A DNA stretch of 64,000 nt. Origin: Haloarcula mannanilytica (GTDB lineage: Archaea > Halobacteriota > Halobacteria > Halobacteriales > Haloarculaceae). Shown here one piece after another: positions 17,905 through 26,360 of this stretch. The position numbers and the translations under genes are program-made. How positions within the stretch are numbered: the first letter of the stretch is position 1; every line of letters begins with the position of its first letter. Under the pieces are notes generated by a model that was not told the origin of the DNA, made no database searches, and saw nothing but the letters and a program-made list of their open reading frames with translations. The stretch covers positions 434,001-498,000 of the forward strand of contig NZ_BIXZ01000001.1 in NCBI RefSeq assembly GCF_005406125.1, read 5' to 3'.

Positions 17905-18262
17905 ATGAATCGCCCGCTGTCCCGTCGACAGCTCCTCAAAGCCACCTAAGAAACGGTCACAGTGCCCGTGAGCGGGTGTTCCTTTCGCTCCGATAGTGTC
18001 CCACAGATATCACCACGACCCCAACCGAGACCTGTTACAGGAACCTGTGGTCTCGTTCGAAGCTGTCACGTCTACGACACCGCGAGAAATCGAAACGACC
18101 GTTCCCCGAAAGGGAGTACACCGCTACGCTGCCAGTGGTTTGTGAACGAACGTGGTTTCAGAACTCGTAGCCTCCGGATCGTATCCCTCCAGCAGCGTTG
18201 GACGATGGGACACCACCACGCTGTGCCTGACTGTAACTGTAATTCTGAATGTCTCCCGGTGA
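17905..18262 (+). pseudogene. Decayed Tat-lipoprotein gene
   Basis: ATG at 17905 opens MNRPLSRRQLLKAT, a twin-arginine signal start, which stops at TAA 17947. Beyond the stop the same frame reads VTVPVSGCS, a lipobox. The frame then shifts: from 18050 another frame gives VSFEAVTSTTPREIETTVP, hits TGA at 18143, and reads on through SELVASGSYPSSSVGRWDTT to a stop at 18260-18262. The pieces look like one short secreted beta-rich protein broken by two stops and a shift. The original function is unknown. Confidence 0.55.
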
Positions 18263-18441
18263 ACTTTGAGGGAGTACACATAGTAATTCGATATAGCGTT
18301 ATACGATTTATTAGTTTTACATGGGCCATCAGGAATTGATGCTATAGTGACATTCTGATAGAGTATTGGTTGCACACAGTCGGTTAGAACCACCAATCCG
18401 TCGCGTACGTCACCTTCGCTTCTATGCTCGCCGCTCCGAGA

Positions 18442-18564
18442 TTACGAATTAAACGTGTATTCGACGAGATATTTGACTAGATAGAACCCCCCGACAAGTC
18501 CAACGACCATGACCACCAGTACAATCGCAATCATGAATAGGAGGACGAGTGCGTCGTTAGCCAT
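18442..18564 (-). CDS. 40-residue single-span membrane protein
   Basis: The frame begins MANDALVLLFMIAIVLVV at 18564, forms one strongly hydrophobic span (about residues 5-33) and ends KYLVEYTFNS. An AGGAAGGGAG stretch lies just upstream of the ATG and would serve as a ribosome-binding site, supporting this start over the longer frame to 18666. No family recognised. It stands alone in a gene-poor stretch. Confidence 0.45.
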   Translation of the reverse strand: MANDALVLLFMIAIVLVVMVVGLVGGFYLVKYLVEYTFNS

Positions 18565-19703
18565 CAGATCTCCCTTCCTGTCTGGCCGTGTGACGTTGCG
18601 GGTGCATATTGGCCCTTTCAGGCTGGAAACGCTAATGCAGTAGGGTTTCGACTCGGTGGCATACACTACGACTCGTGGGTAGACTTCCGTATCTGGGCTA
18701 CTCGTTTCTCAAACAGTCATGCGAAATACAAGACTGGAGCTTGAATCCTGGTACAGCGTTGCTGATGCTGTCTCCTCGACACCGATACCAACACCGCTAG
18801 TCTAGACAGCTGAACTGGCCACCGATCCCTGTCGATCAGGGAGGACTGTTTTCACATATTTGAACGAATTCTACGGCTGTGAGACCAGTACGACATTCAC
18901 TGAGAATTTGGTGGACCCAACTCTGTAGGGTAACTCAATGGGGTCTCAGAGAGACAGCGACTGGGTTGCTCCAATCGCAAACTGTGGAATACACGATCGA
19001 TTCACCGTATTACCACAGTTTGGTATCGTAGCTACGTAGACGGCACAGTCACGGAATATGGGACGGTCCCGATAGCCCTCCCAGCAATACTCGTCGTGTT
19101 GGGCTTCGGCAACGGATAGTATCGAGGAACCCTGTTTCGCCGGAATGGACGAAATTGTTTGGAATTTTGGAATAGTCACTACGTATCTCGTTCGATTTGT
19201 GTCAACAATCACCAAGTACGGTTTGTCAGGATCGGATGAATCTCTGGGAGATCGGCAGTTGGAGACGTATCTCAGGCGGCAACCAGTCAGTGTGCAGTAT
19301 CCAACGCAGACACTGTGCGGCGATAGTTGAGAAGCCAGAACACGGGCGACGAAAGGATTTGGGAGAGCGCAGTCGGTTAGGGAGAGAACCCGGCTGGGTG
19401 GGGTTTTGAAGCGGTCCGAAACCTAGCCTCCCAGATGATCAAACCCGACCACATGCTGAAGTGCTCTCATGGACAGCGATCAACTCACTGGATGACATGC
19501 AGTTCTGGAAACGACTCCACAATCAATATGTCAGTGCTCGCTTCGCTTGTATTTGTGCTAGTGACCCTATTCAACCAGTTCTAATAATCCAATTGTCATT
19601 ATAGTGGCTTGAGCGGTGAATATAGGGTGCTATATGCCCAAATAAAGGCTTTTATCTCGAATATTGGGACTACATTGAAGTTCCCGGCGTTCGAGGGTGG
19701 AGT
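18565..19703. other. Gene-poor stretch of about 1.1 kb
   Basis: No frame here has convincing haloarchaeal character. Short open stretches on both strands have ordinary amino-acid composition rather than the acidic bias of real genes. One plus-strand piece near 19030-19110 encodes a hydrophobic run (GTVPIALPAILVVLGF) ending at a stop and may be a gene remnant. CCCAAATAAAGG and a mirrored TATTGGG near 19636-19667 lie upstream of the next gene and may form its promoter. Confidence 0.5.
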
Positions 19704-20111
19704 ATGGCCAGTGACAGCGAGCGGGCGACGGTTCGGACGTACATTCCGGCCTATCAGAAAGAACAGTGGCAGGCCCACGCCGAGGAACTGGATATGAGCC
19801 AAAGTGAGTTCGTTCGAACGATGGTGCAGGCAGGCCGGAGCGGATTCGAGCCGCCAGAGGCCGGATCGAGCGGAGCGACTGATGACGGAGCCGTGGAACC
19901 CCATTCTCCGGACGCTACCCCTGGGGGTGAGGCGCTGAAAGACCGGGTCCAGGACATCCTCGCTGATGGAGACTACTACGAATGGGACGACTTGCTCGCC
20001 GAGCTCACTGACGATATCGAGGACCGGCTGGAGGATGCATTGCAGGAACTGCAGTCCGAAAACGAAGTGCAGTACAGCGGACGACACGGGGGGTACGTTC
20101 GAGACGAATGA
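19704..20111 (+). CDS. Small haloarchaeal protein with RHH-like N-terminus, coupled to a recombinase
   Basis: The 135-residue protein (MASDSERATVRTYIPAYQKE) has an N-terminal 45 residues that look like a ribbon-helix-helix or similar DNA-binding segment (VRTYIPAY then ELDMSQSEFVRTMVQAG). After an acidic linker, a C-terminal part (DRVQDILADGDYYEWDDLL and EVQYSGRHGGYV) resembles a small winged domain. A related family of uncharacterised haloarchaeal proteins (DUF5805 type, by memory) has this form. Its stop overlaps the recombinase start by four bases, so the two probably act together. Confidence 0.75.
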   Translation: MASDSERATVRTYIPAYQKEQWQAHAEELDMSQSEFVRTMVQAGRSGFEPPEAGSSGATDDGAVEPHSPDATPGGEALKDRVQDILADGDYYEWDDLLAELTDDIEDRLEDALQELQSENEVQYSGRHGGYVRDE

Positions 20112-21145
20112 GCGCTGATACGACTGCGTCGGATGCTGAATCGGATCCGGTCGGCTATTTCCTTGACGACATCACGTATCACGGCAAGAGCGACCGAACC
20201 CGTGCGTCCTACGAACGTGTCCTTCGGGACTTCGAGTCCTTCCTGGGTGACGGCCAACAGCCCAGCCCTGTTCGAGAAGCCTCGCATCGAGACTGTATGT
20301 CATATGTTCACAGCCTACGTGGCACTGTCGAGGAAAGTACCGTGGCGACGTATGCATCCTATCTACACCGGTTTTTCGCGTACATGACACAGGTCGGGGT
20401 CTTCGAGTCGAACCCGATGACACTCGTGATGGAAGAGATGGACGAGTCGATCAACACCGACCCGACCCGCCGTGAGATAGGTCTCCAATCGATGCGCGGG
20501 TTCGTCGATAGTATCACACACCCGCTAGAGCGGGCTATTGTGGTGACGCTGCTGAAGACTGGGATGCGAGCCGGGGAGTTGTGTAACCTCGATATTCAGG
20601 ACCTCAATCTCGACACTCCCGGCCCACGGCCGGACATCCCTGTCCGAGCAGGGTTACAGGGGCGTCCGGACTCGCTGTTCGTTGCCGCAGACCCGACCCG
20701 TGGCGAGGCGACAAACGGGGAAGAGCGGACAGCCTCCAACAAACGAAAGCGCGAGACGACGATTCCCGTCGATCCCGAGCTAGCCGCTGAACTCCGGCGC
20801 TGGCTCGCGATACGACCGGACACACAGTCACCGGCAGAGCCGTTGTTCGTCTCGACAAGCGGCAGTTGGGGGAAGCGTCTCACACCAAACATGGTCCATC
20901 ACATTGTCGAATCCCACGCCAGAGAGTTCGGCTGGTATATGGACGGCGGCGGTGCCGAGGAAAACGTCACCCCGCATTATTTCCGGCATTTTTTCACCAC
21001 ACACCTTCGGGACCGAACCGGAGACCGCGGCGTCGTCAAGTATCTCAGAGGCGATGTCGCACAGGACGTTATCGATACGTACACTCACGAATGGGGAACC
21101 CGCGTCAGAGACGTGTACGTAGCCGAAATCTACTCGCTATTGTAG
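20108..21145 (+). CDS. Tyrosine recombinase/integrase family protein
   Basis: The 345-residue protein has an N-terminal SAM-like core-binding domain (about residues 12-115) and a catalytic domain with the family residues: Arg in TGMRAGELCNLDI, a Lys/Arg strand KRKRETTIPVD, HYFRHFFTTHL (HxxR) and the nucleophile Tyr in DTYTHEW. It is closer to chromosomal XerC/XerD-like proteins than to viral SSV integrases. It is coupled to the small protein before it. No att repeats, tRNA target or cargo boundary were seen, so a housekeeping or local inversion role is as likely as mobility. Confidence 0.88.
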   Translation: MSADTTASDAESDPVGYFLDDITYHGKSDRTRASYERVLRDFESFLGDGQQPSPVREASHRDCMSYVHSLRGTVEESTVATYASYLHRFFAYMTQVGVFESNPMTLVMEEMDESINTDPTRREIGLQSMRGFVDSITHPLERAIVVTLLKTGMRAGELCNLDIQDLNLDTPGPRPDIPVRAGLQGRPDSLFVAADPTRGEATNGEERTASNKRKRETTIPVDPELAAELRRWLAIRPDTQSPAEPLFVSTSGSWGKRLTPNMVHHIVESHAREFGWYMDGGGAEENVTPHYFRHFFTTHLRDRTGDRGVVKYLRGDVAQDVIDTYTHEWGTRVRDVYVAEIYSLL

Positions 21146-21216
21146 GTCACAGCCGAGACGTTGTCTATATTAGACGATTCCGGGCGGTGGCTTGCAGACT
21201 AATAAATCATATAGTG

Positions 21217-21675
21217 CTATACAGAACTATCGGAATCGTTAGTGTCTCGCTTGACGATAACGATGGCGTCATACGATATGACGCGAGTTTCGTCCTCAGT
21301 CACTCCCTCGAAATGTCTGGTGACATACCCTCGGTCGTCACGGTTCTCCGAGATTCGTTTGTCGAGTACCTCTGTCCGGACGTGAAGGGTATCGCCTGGC
21401 CGTAGCGGCTCGTGCCAACGGAGGTTGTCGACACCGAGTCCGCCGAGCGTTGCAACGTCGGTGATGTTCTCTACTGTCAGTCGCATGCAGATGGCGGCTG
21501 TCTGCCACCCGGAAGCTACGAGTTCGCCGAACATCGAATCTTTTGCGGCTTCCTCGTCGAGATGGAACGGTTGCGGGTCGTACTTCCGTGCGAACTCGGT
21601 GATCTCGTCTTTCGTGATCTGGAACTCACCGAACTCTCGCTGTTCGCCAACGGAGATGGTCTCGTAGAATTTCAT
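21217..21675 (-). CDS. MaoC-like hot-dog dehydratase
   Basis: The 152-residue protein starts MKFYETISVGEQREFGEFQ and contains FARKYDPQPFHLDEEAA, the MaoC hydratase active-site segment with Asp and His, and VDNLRWHEPLRPGDTL, also characteristic. Such proteins hydrate enoyl-CoA thioesters. The start at 21675 is chosen because a TATA-like TGATTATGTATC lies about 29 bases upstream. No fatty-acid or acyl-CoA genes adjoin, so the substrate is unknown. Confidence 0.88.
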   Translation of the reverse strand: MKFYETISVGEQREFGEFQITKDEITEFARKYDPQPFHLDEEAAKDSMFGELVASGWQTAAICMRLTVENITDVATLGGLGVDNLRWHEPLRPGDTLHVRTEVLDKRISENRDDRGYVTRHFEGVTEDETRVISYDAIVIVKRDTNDSDSSV

Positions 21676-21794
21676 ACCCCCACCATGCTGGGGCAGATAC
21701 ATAATCACACTGGAAACCTACAGATACTGACCGCCCGTTCTCAGTTTCGCCTTTAGCGCGGACTGAACGCTGTAGTACCAATTGAAAGGATGTA

Positions 21795-21830
21795 CACACT
21801 GATCGTGCGGCTGTCGTGCGATCAGATGTG
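21795..21830. repeat. Long imperfect inverted repeat in a gene-free gap
   Basis: CACACTGATCG (21795-21805) pairs with CGATCAG and TGTG (21819-21830), interrupted by one unpaired A. It lies in the 326-base gap 21709-22034 between the aminotransferase end and the MaoC start, both on the minus strand. It may terminate the aminotransferase transcript or be a small structured RNA. The rest of the gap shows no gene. Confidence 0.4.
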
Positions 21831-22034
21831 CATTGATTTTCAAGGGCGACGATAGTTGAGGATCCGTCGTTAGTTGGAATCTCCCCGCTCAATACGCTTT
21901 CACGACTGTGTATCTCTCCGTCCGGTACAAAATAACCGCTCTGGGAGTCCAAACATGCGCAACGGTACGGAGTACGTTCAGTCGATTCGGATTTCAGTAC
22001 TGTGCGGAATTCCGCTGTGGCTTCGGGAAAGTTA

Positions 22035-23357
22035 CTACGGGGACGACACAGCGTCGCCAATCTCAGTAAACACCGAATCGAGGATATCAATCCCCAGTTC
22101 GAGCTCGCGTTCAGTAACGTCAAGCGGCGGTAGGAGCCGGAGCGATTTCTGTCCACAGCCGAGCGTGAGGAGGCCGCGCTGCAGCGTGGCTTCCATCACA
22201 GCGTCACGGCGATCAACCGTGTCGAACTCCAGGGCGATCATCAGACCGACCCCGCGTACGTCCTCGACCATCGCGTGGTCGGCAGAGATCATGCGGAGGC
22301 GGTCCATGAAGTACGTCCCCATCTCGGCGGCGTGGTCGAGCAGGTTGTGATCCTCGATAGCGGCGAGAGTAAGCGCGCCACGCATCGACCCCAGGATATC
22401 GCCAGCACCCCACGTCGAGGAGAGTCGCGATGTCTCTGACGGAAACATATCCGACCGAGAAATCGTCGCACCGACCCGAAGCGCCTTCGCGCTCGTGATG
22501 ACATCCGGTTCGATATCGTAGTGGTCGACGGCCCACATCTCCCCCGTACGGCCGACCCCGGACTGGATCTCGTCGGCGATGATCGGGATGTCGTGTGCCC
22601 GGCAGAGGTCATCGAGGGCCGAAAGGAACTCGGGACTCGGGACGTGATAGCCGCCTTCGCCCTGTATCGGCTCCAGAATCAGAAAGGCCACCTCTTCGGG
22701 TGGGATGTGACCGGCATCGGGGTCGAGTTTGCTTCGCAGGCGCTCGACGCCGGCCTCCGAAAACTCGATGTCGTGGATCCCGCTGAGCTCCGGAAACTTC
22801 CGGCGGTACACGGACTTCGAGCGATTCAGCGACAGCGCACCCAGGGTCCGCCCGTGGAACGCACCATCGAAGGTAATAGCATACTTCGGCGTTTCGCAGT
22901 TGTCGTAGCAGATCTTCATCGCGTTCTCGACGGCCTCTGCGCCCGAGTTCGAGAGAAAAACAGTATCGAATCCGTAGTGACTGGAAAGGGCGGTCAGTTT
23001 GTCCATCAAGTGGGCGGGCGCAGGCATCGAGGCGTCGTCTGGCGTCCCGCCAGTACTCACATAGAAATCCTGGCCGGCGATTTTCAGCGGGTCGACCAGA
23101 TCGAACTCGTCGGCACGGTCCAGTACCTTCGGGTTGTTGTAGCCAAGCGGGGCGGATGCGACGTGACTCGTAAAATCTAGGAGCACGTTCCCGTCGGCAT
23201 CGGTACAGAACGGGCCGATAGCGTCTTCGGTGATGTCCCAGACGAAGTCGTACACGTACGTACTCGGGGCAGCCGTTTCGTGGTGGTACGCGACCCACTC
23301 GCTGCTTCGGGGACCGGGGAGGGAATCGACATGCGGTTCTACAGTATCGCGGTCCAT
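22035..23357 (-). CDS. Class III aminotransferase (GabT-like)
   Basis: The 440-residue PLP enzyme has LSNSGAEAVENAMKICYD (cofactor phosphate site), FDGAFHGRTLGALSL, IADEIQSGVGRTGEMW and the Schiff-base Lys in DVITSAKALR. These place it with class III (ornithine, GABA, lysine-type) aminotransferases. The ATG at 23357 is supported by GATTTATACC about 27 bases upstream. No catabolic operon accompanies it, so the amino donor cannot be named; 4-aminobutyrate or lysine is possible. Confidence 0.9.
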   Translation of the reverse strand: MDRDTVEPHVDSLPGPRSSEWVAYHHETAAPSTYVYDFVWDITEDAIGPFCTDADGNVLLDFTSHVASAPLGYNNPKVLDRADEFDLVDPLKIAGQDFYVSTGGTPDDASMPAPAHLMDKLTALSSHYGFDTVFLSNSGAEAVENAMKICYDNCETPKYAITFDGAFHGRTLGALSLNRSKSVYRRKFPELSGIHDIEFSEAGVERLRSKLDPDAGHIPPEEVAFLILEPIQGEGGYHVPSPEFLSALDDLCRAHDIPIIADEIQSGVGRTGEMWAVDHYDIEPDVITSAKALRVGATISRSDMFPSETSRLSSTWGAGDILGSMRGALTLAAIEDHNLLDHAAEMGTYFMDRLRMISADHAMVEDVRGVGLMIALEFDTVDRRDAVMEATLQRGLLTLGCGQKSLRLLPPLDVTERELELGIDILDSVFTEIGDAVSSP

Positions 23358-24099
23358 GGGAAAACGTAATCGGTCCCGTGGTATAAATCACCATGCCGAC
23401 CAGTTCGAACAGTCGTCGGTGAGTCTGCCGTAGCTATCGAGAGCCCAGTCCAACGCGGTTGTCGCTCCCAACGAGCATAGGCCGCCCAAAAGGCTGACAG
23501 ACCCATGAACCGGGACCGCTGTCGCTGGCTGTCTACCCCAACACGAACCGAGTGTGCGTACAGAGGCGGACTAATCCCTACTAACGACGGTACGATTGTT
23601 ATTCGAACCCCCGTTCCAGAGAGCACCACTTCGGGACACAATCCGTCGGTTTGGGGTTTCCAAACCAATTACCACGATAGGGAAAGAAGTCGGCGAAGGT
23701 TCCTAAGAGACTGCGATATTTGGTAGTAAATAGGTCGTAATAGGGGTTGATATTAGAATTATATTGCCATCTAGGTGTATTATCTTCATATATAGTGAGA
23801 ATTAAGGTAGAAATGAAGGCATATTCTAATAGTTCGTTGTAAAGACACTATTATCACCGATATTTCGAAATTAGAATCTAAAATATGAGGGGATATCCCG
23901 ATATCTGGGTCTCATATATTCTACTGCGGTCTCCGAGAATGGAATGACTACACCGATGGTGCGCTAGAGAGTCGACATGATGTAACGGTGGACCCTCCCC
24001 CAGAAAGCGGCGTGTGAAACCGCAAGACAGTCCCCGGGCATGCTCTCTCTCAGCATCACTAAGTATATAAATGGTCTCCCAGAACATTGCGGTGTTGTC
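23358..24099. other. AT-rich intergenic region
   Basis: About 740 bases without a supportable gene. The segment 23720-23890 is much richer in A and T than the window and has stops in all frames. A TATA-like AAGTATATAAATGG sits at 24061-24074. Short frames on both strands lack haloarchaeal amino-acid bias. The composition suggests foreign or decayed DNA, but no recognisable element ends were found. Confidence 0.5.
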
Positions 24100-24129
24100 C
24101 GGTAACTAAAACACTTATTGTTGTTACCG
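24100..24129 (+). promoter_or_regulatory. Inverted repeat flanking a TATA box
   Basis: CGGTAAC (24100-24106) and GTTACCG (24123-24129) are perfect inverted copies separated by 16 bases that hold an ACTTATTG TATA-like box, about 28 bases ahead of the ATG at 24144. The symmetry around the TATA box suggests a regulator that blocks or assists TBP. The binding protein is unknown. Confidence 0.5.
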
Positions 24130-24143
24130 AACGAGATACTAGT

Positions 24144-24869
24144 ATGTCAACGACGCCTGTGCAGGACGATACGCAGTGGTTCCTGCATACATGGCGAGAT
24201 CACATTCTAGAGCCAGTAGAAACGGCTCTCAATGTTCTTGATGAGGAGCATGCGGAGCTTGTTGCCGAGCAGGATGCTTTCGAAGAATTTCTTCAGCGGC
24301 TTCGTGCCGTTGACCCCGTCGAACAGCCCTCCAACCCCGTTGGGACGAAGAGTCAGCGGCCCGTGTCCGCACCTGTCAAGGCGTTGCGGGACGCCTACAC
24401 TGATACGGTTCTCGCTGTCGATCACTACGAATCTGTGTACGACGAGTCGCTGGTCGAGAACGTCGCTGTCGAGTTCGGACCGGACTACGCAGCACTGTTT
24501 CACCCTGCGTCGAACGTTCGATTTTCCCCGCCGCTCAAACGCTCGCTAGTCGCCGCGACCAAACAGGCGATCGACGAACGGGACTCACTCGATCGGGCAG
24601 TCGAAATCGAACAGGAATCGATACAGAACTACCGGGACCACCTCGGGGAGATCATCGACACGCTCGACAGCACCGTCGTCCCGGAATGGTACCGCGAGAC
24701 GTTCCAGGGCGACATCACGACACTCCTCCAAGAACGCCAGGAGCAACTGCACTCAAGCGTTCACCGGTTCGAGACCCACGATTTCTGCGCGTACATGTAC
24801 GAGGAACAGCTCTGGACGTATCCGGTGTTGACCAGTCTCGCACGGTTACAGGAGTCCGTTGACAGTTGA
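24144..24869 (+). CDS. Uncharacterised haloarchaeal helical protein
   Basis: The 241-residue protein starts MSTTPVQDDTQWFLHTWRDH; a start at 24087 is less likely because the TATA box sits between the two. It is acidic, mainly helical with coiled-coil-like segments (residues about 25-60 and 160-190), and has no signal peptide or membrane span. It resembles a lineage-restricted family of haloarchaeal proteins (DUF7260-type, from memory). No function can be assigned. The strong symmetric element at its promoter suggests tight regulation. Confidence 0.7.
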   Translation: MSTTPVQDDTQWFLHTWRDHILEPVETALNVLDEEHAELVAEQDAFEEFLQRLRAVDPVEQPSNPVGTKSQRPVSAPVKALRDAYTDTVLAVDHYESVYDESLVENVAVEFGPDYAALFHPASNVRFSPPLKRSLVAATKQAIDERDSLDRAVEIEQESIQNYRDHLGEIIDTLDSTVVPEWYRETFQGDITTLLQERQEQLHSSVHRFETHDFCAYMYEEQLWTYPVLTSLARLQESVDS

Positions 24870-24950
24870 GGTCGCGGGTGCAAAGTCCCGCACGCGGGCT
24901 AGTGTCTACCTAACGGGAGACTCTTCTCGCTACGGCGCGAAACAGTACCT

Positions 24951-25679
24951 ATGGTCCTCCCTCTAGAGATGGGGTGGCGGCAGTTGCTGTTCGAGAACTG
25001 GCCGGTCGACCCCAATCTCATGGACGCTCATCTCCCGGCGTCACTCGAGGCCGACCGATACGACGGCGCGGCGTGGCTCTCGGTCGTCCCCTTCACCAAC
25101 GTTGCCGTCCGACCGAAGGGATGCCCGCGGTCGCTCGGTATCCGACTCCCTGAGATCAACGTTCGGACGTACGTCACCCACGACGGGGTTCCCAGCGTCT
25201 ATTTCTTCAGTCTCGACGCACAGGGGCTGGCAAGCGTCGTCGGCGCGCGACTCGTCCACCACCTCCCCTATTACTACGCTCGCATCTCGCTGGAGTTCTG
25301 TGACGGGCGCGTCAAGTTCGATAGCCGACGGCGACATCCCGGGGCGCGTCCGGGCAGGTACACGGCGACGTACTGGCCGACAGACAGCCCGTTCCAGTCA
25401 ACAGCGGATTCGCTGGCGGAGTTCCTGGTCGAACGCTATCGCTTCTACACCGAGGCCCCGGACGGGTCGCTTCGCTACACCGATGTCGACCACGATACGT
25501 GGACGCTGTACCCGGCGTCGGCGACCGTCGAGACCGATACGCTACTGCGGGCCAACGGGTTCGCCCGGCCTGACACGGACCCGGTGTACTACTACAGCCC
25601 CGGCCTGGATGTCGTTACATCCCGGAGCAATCGGTGTGAGCCGTCCACTAAAGGGGCTGAATCGGAAAGTACCAACTGA
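24951..25679 (+). CDS. DUF2071/YqjF family protein
   Basis: The 242-residue protein begins MVLPLEMGWRQLLFENWPV, the typical opening of the YqjF/DUF2071 family, and contains PFTNVAVRP, PEINVRTYV and VYFFSLDAQGL, also typical. These proteins have an acetoacetate-decarboxylase-like beta fold but lack a proven reaction. It follows the helical protein in the same direction after 81 bases. The last 20 residues are polar and poorly conserved in style. Confidence 0.85.
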   Translation: MVLPLEMGWRQLLFENWPVDPNLMDAHLPASLEADRYDGAAWLSVVPFTNVAVRPKGCPRSLGIRLPEINVRTYVTHDGVPSVYFFSLDAQGLASVVGARLVHHLPYYYARISLEFCDGRVKFDSRRRHPGARPGRYTATYWPTDSPFQSTADSLAEFLVERYRFYTEAPDGSLRYTDVDHDTWTLYPASATVETDTLLRANGFARPDTDPVYYYSPGLDVVTSRSNRCEPSTKGAESESTN

Positions 25680-25762
25680 CCGGGTCAGGCAGTTCGACGA
25701 AAATTCCACTGTCTGGATGCTGCGGTAGCTCCGCCGGGGATACTGGGTTCACTAGACACCGA

Positions 25763-25774
25763 CGAACATATTCG
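25763..25774 (+). promoter_or_regulatory. CGAA-N4-TTCG palindrome upstream of the nos genes
   Basis: CGAACATATTCG lies about 30 bases before the TATA box of the halocyanin-nosZ unit. To my recollection, an inverted CGAA-N4-TTCG element upstream of TATA boxes is the proposed target of NarO, the denitrification regulator of Haloferax. The match is exact, so anaerobic or nitrate-responsive control is likely. Confidence 0.6.
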
Positions 25775-25804
25775 CCCGGCTTCCTGGGAGATGAGAGCAC
25801 GGTT

Positions 25805-25819
25805 CCCTATATATACAGG
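25805..25819 (+). promoter_or_regulatory. TATA box of the halocyanin-nos transcript
   Basis: CCCTATATATACAGG is a strong TATA element whose centre lies about 38 bases before the ATG at 25850. A transcript with a leader of about ten bases is predicted. Confidence 0.55.
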
Positions 25820-25849
25820 TAGGTCAACGAGTTGCAGTCGTGAGCTACC

Positions 25850-26359
25850 ATGGCAACGCGTAGAACATTCGTGCGTGGACTGGCTGTCGTGGCTGGAGCA
25901 GCGCTGGCTGGCTGTTCATCGAGCGGCGGCTCCAGCGGTGGCGGTGACGGTGAATCGAGTAGCGATGGCGAAACGGCTACCGAAACTGCCGAATCCAGCG
26001 ACGGCGGGAGCGGGTCCGAATGGACCGAAACCAGTACCGTCGAGATGACAGACGGCCTGGCATACGAACCCAAGAACATCCAGGTCGAGGCTGGAACGAC
26101 GATTACCTTCGAGAACGTCGGCGCCATCGGTCACACAGTAACGGCCTACGAGGACAAGATCCCAGACGGCGCGGAGTACTTCGCCTCCGGCGGGTTCGAC
26201 TCCCAACAGGCCGCGAAAGACGGCTACAGCAACGGCCAGAAAGGCAATATTACGGAAGGCGAGAGCTACGAAGTCACGCTTGAGACGACGGGCACGTACG
26301 AGTACTACTGCATCCCACACGAGATGAACGGGATGGTCGGCAAAATCAAGGTGGTCTGA
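25850..26359 (+). CDS. Halocyanin-like blue copper lipoprotein
   Basis: The 169-residue protein has a Tat lipoprotein signal (TRRTFVRGLAVVAGAALAGC), a Ser/Gly/Glu-rich linker to about residue 60 and a cupredoxin domain. Copper ligands are visible: His in IGHTVTAYE and the Cys-His-Met set in YYCIPHEMNGMVG. It is a membrane-anchored electron carrier on the outer face. One base separates its stop from nosZ, so it is the probable electron donor to nitrous oxide reductase. Confidence 0.93.
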   Translation: MATRRTFVRGLAVVAGAALAGCSSSGGSSGGGDGESSSDGETATETAESSDGGSGSEWTETSTVEMTDGLAYEPKNIQVEAGTTITFENVGAIGHTVTAYEDKIPDGAEYFASGGFDSQQAAKDGYSNGQKGNITEGESYEVTLETTGTYEYYCIPHEMNGMVGKIKVV

Positions 26360-26360
26360 G

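Noticed and set aside
20108-21145. Recombinase as marker of an integrated virus or plasmid.
   Set aside because: No att repeats, tRNA target, replication or capsid genes were found nearby, and chromosomal Xer-like proteins look similar.
21626-22156. Minus-strand frame of 176 residues across the gap before the aminotransferase.
   Set aside because: It overlaps both real genes, is rich in Arg and Ser and lacks the acidic bias of haloarchaeal proteins.
23505-23726. Short plus-strand frame in the AT-rich gap.
   Set aside because: Basic, low-complexity composition, no promoter spacing, and antisense frames are equally open.
24874-24891. GCGGG-TGCAAAGT-CCCGC resembling a tRNA T-arm after the 24144-24869 gene.
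   Set aside because: The loop has eight bases and lacks the TTC start, and no acceptor or anticodon arm fits; it is more likely a terminator-like stem.
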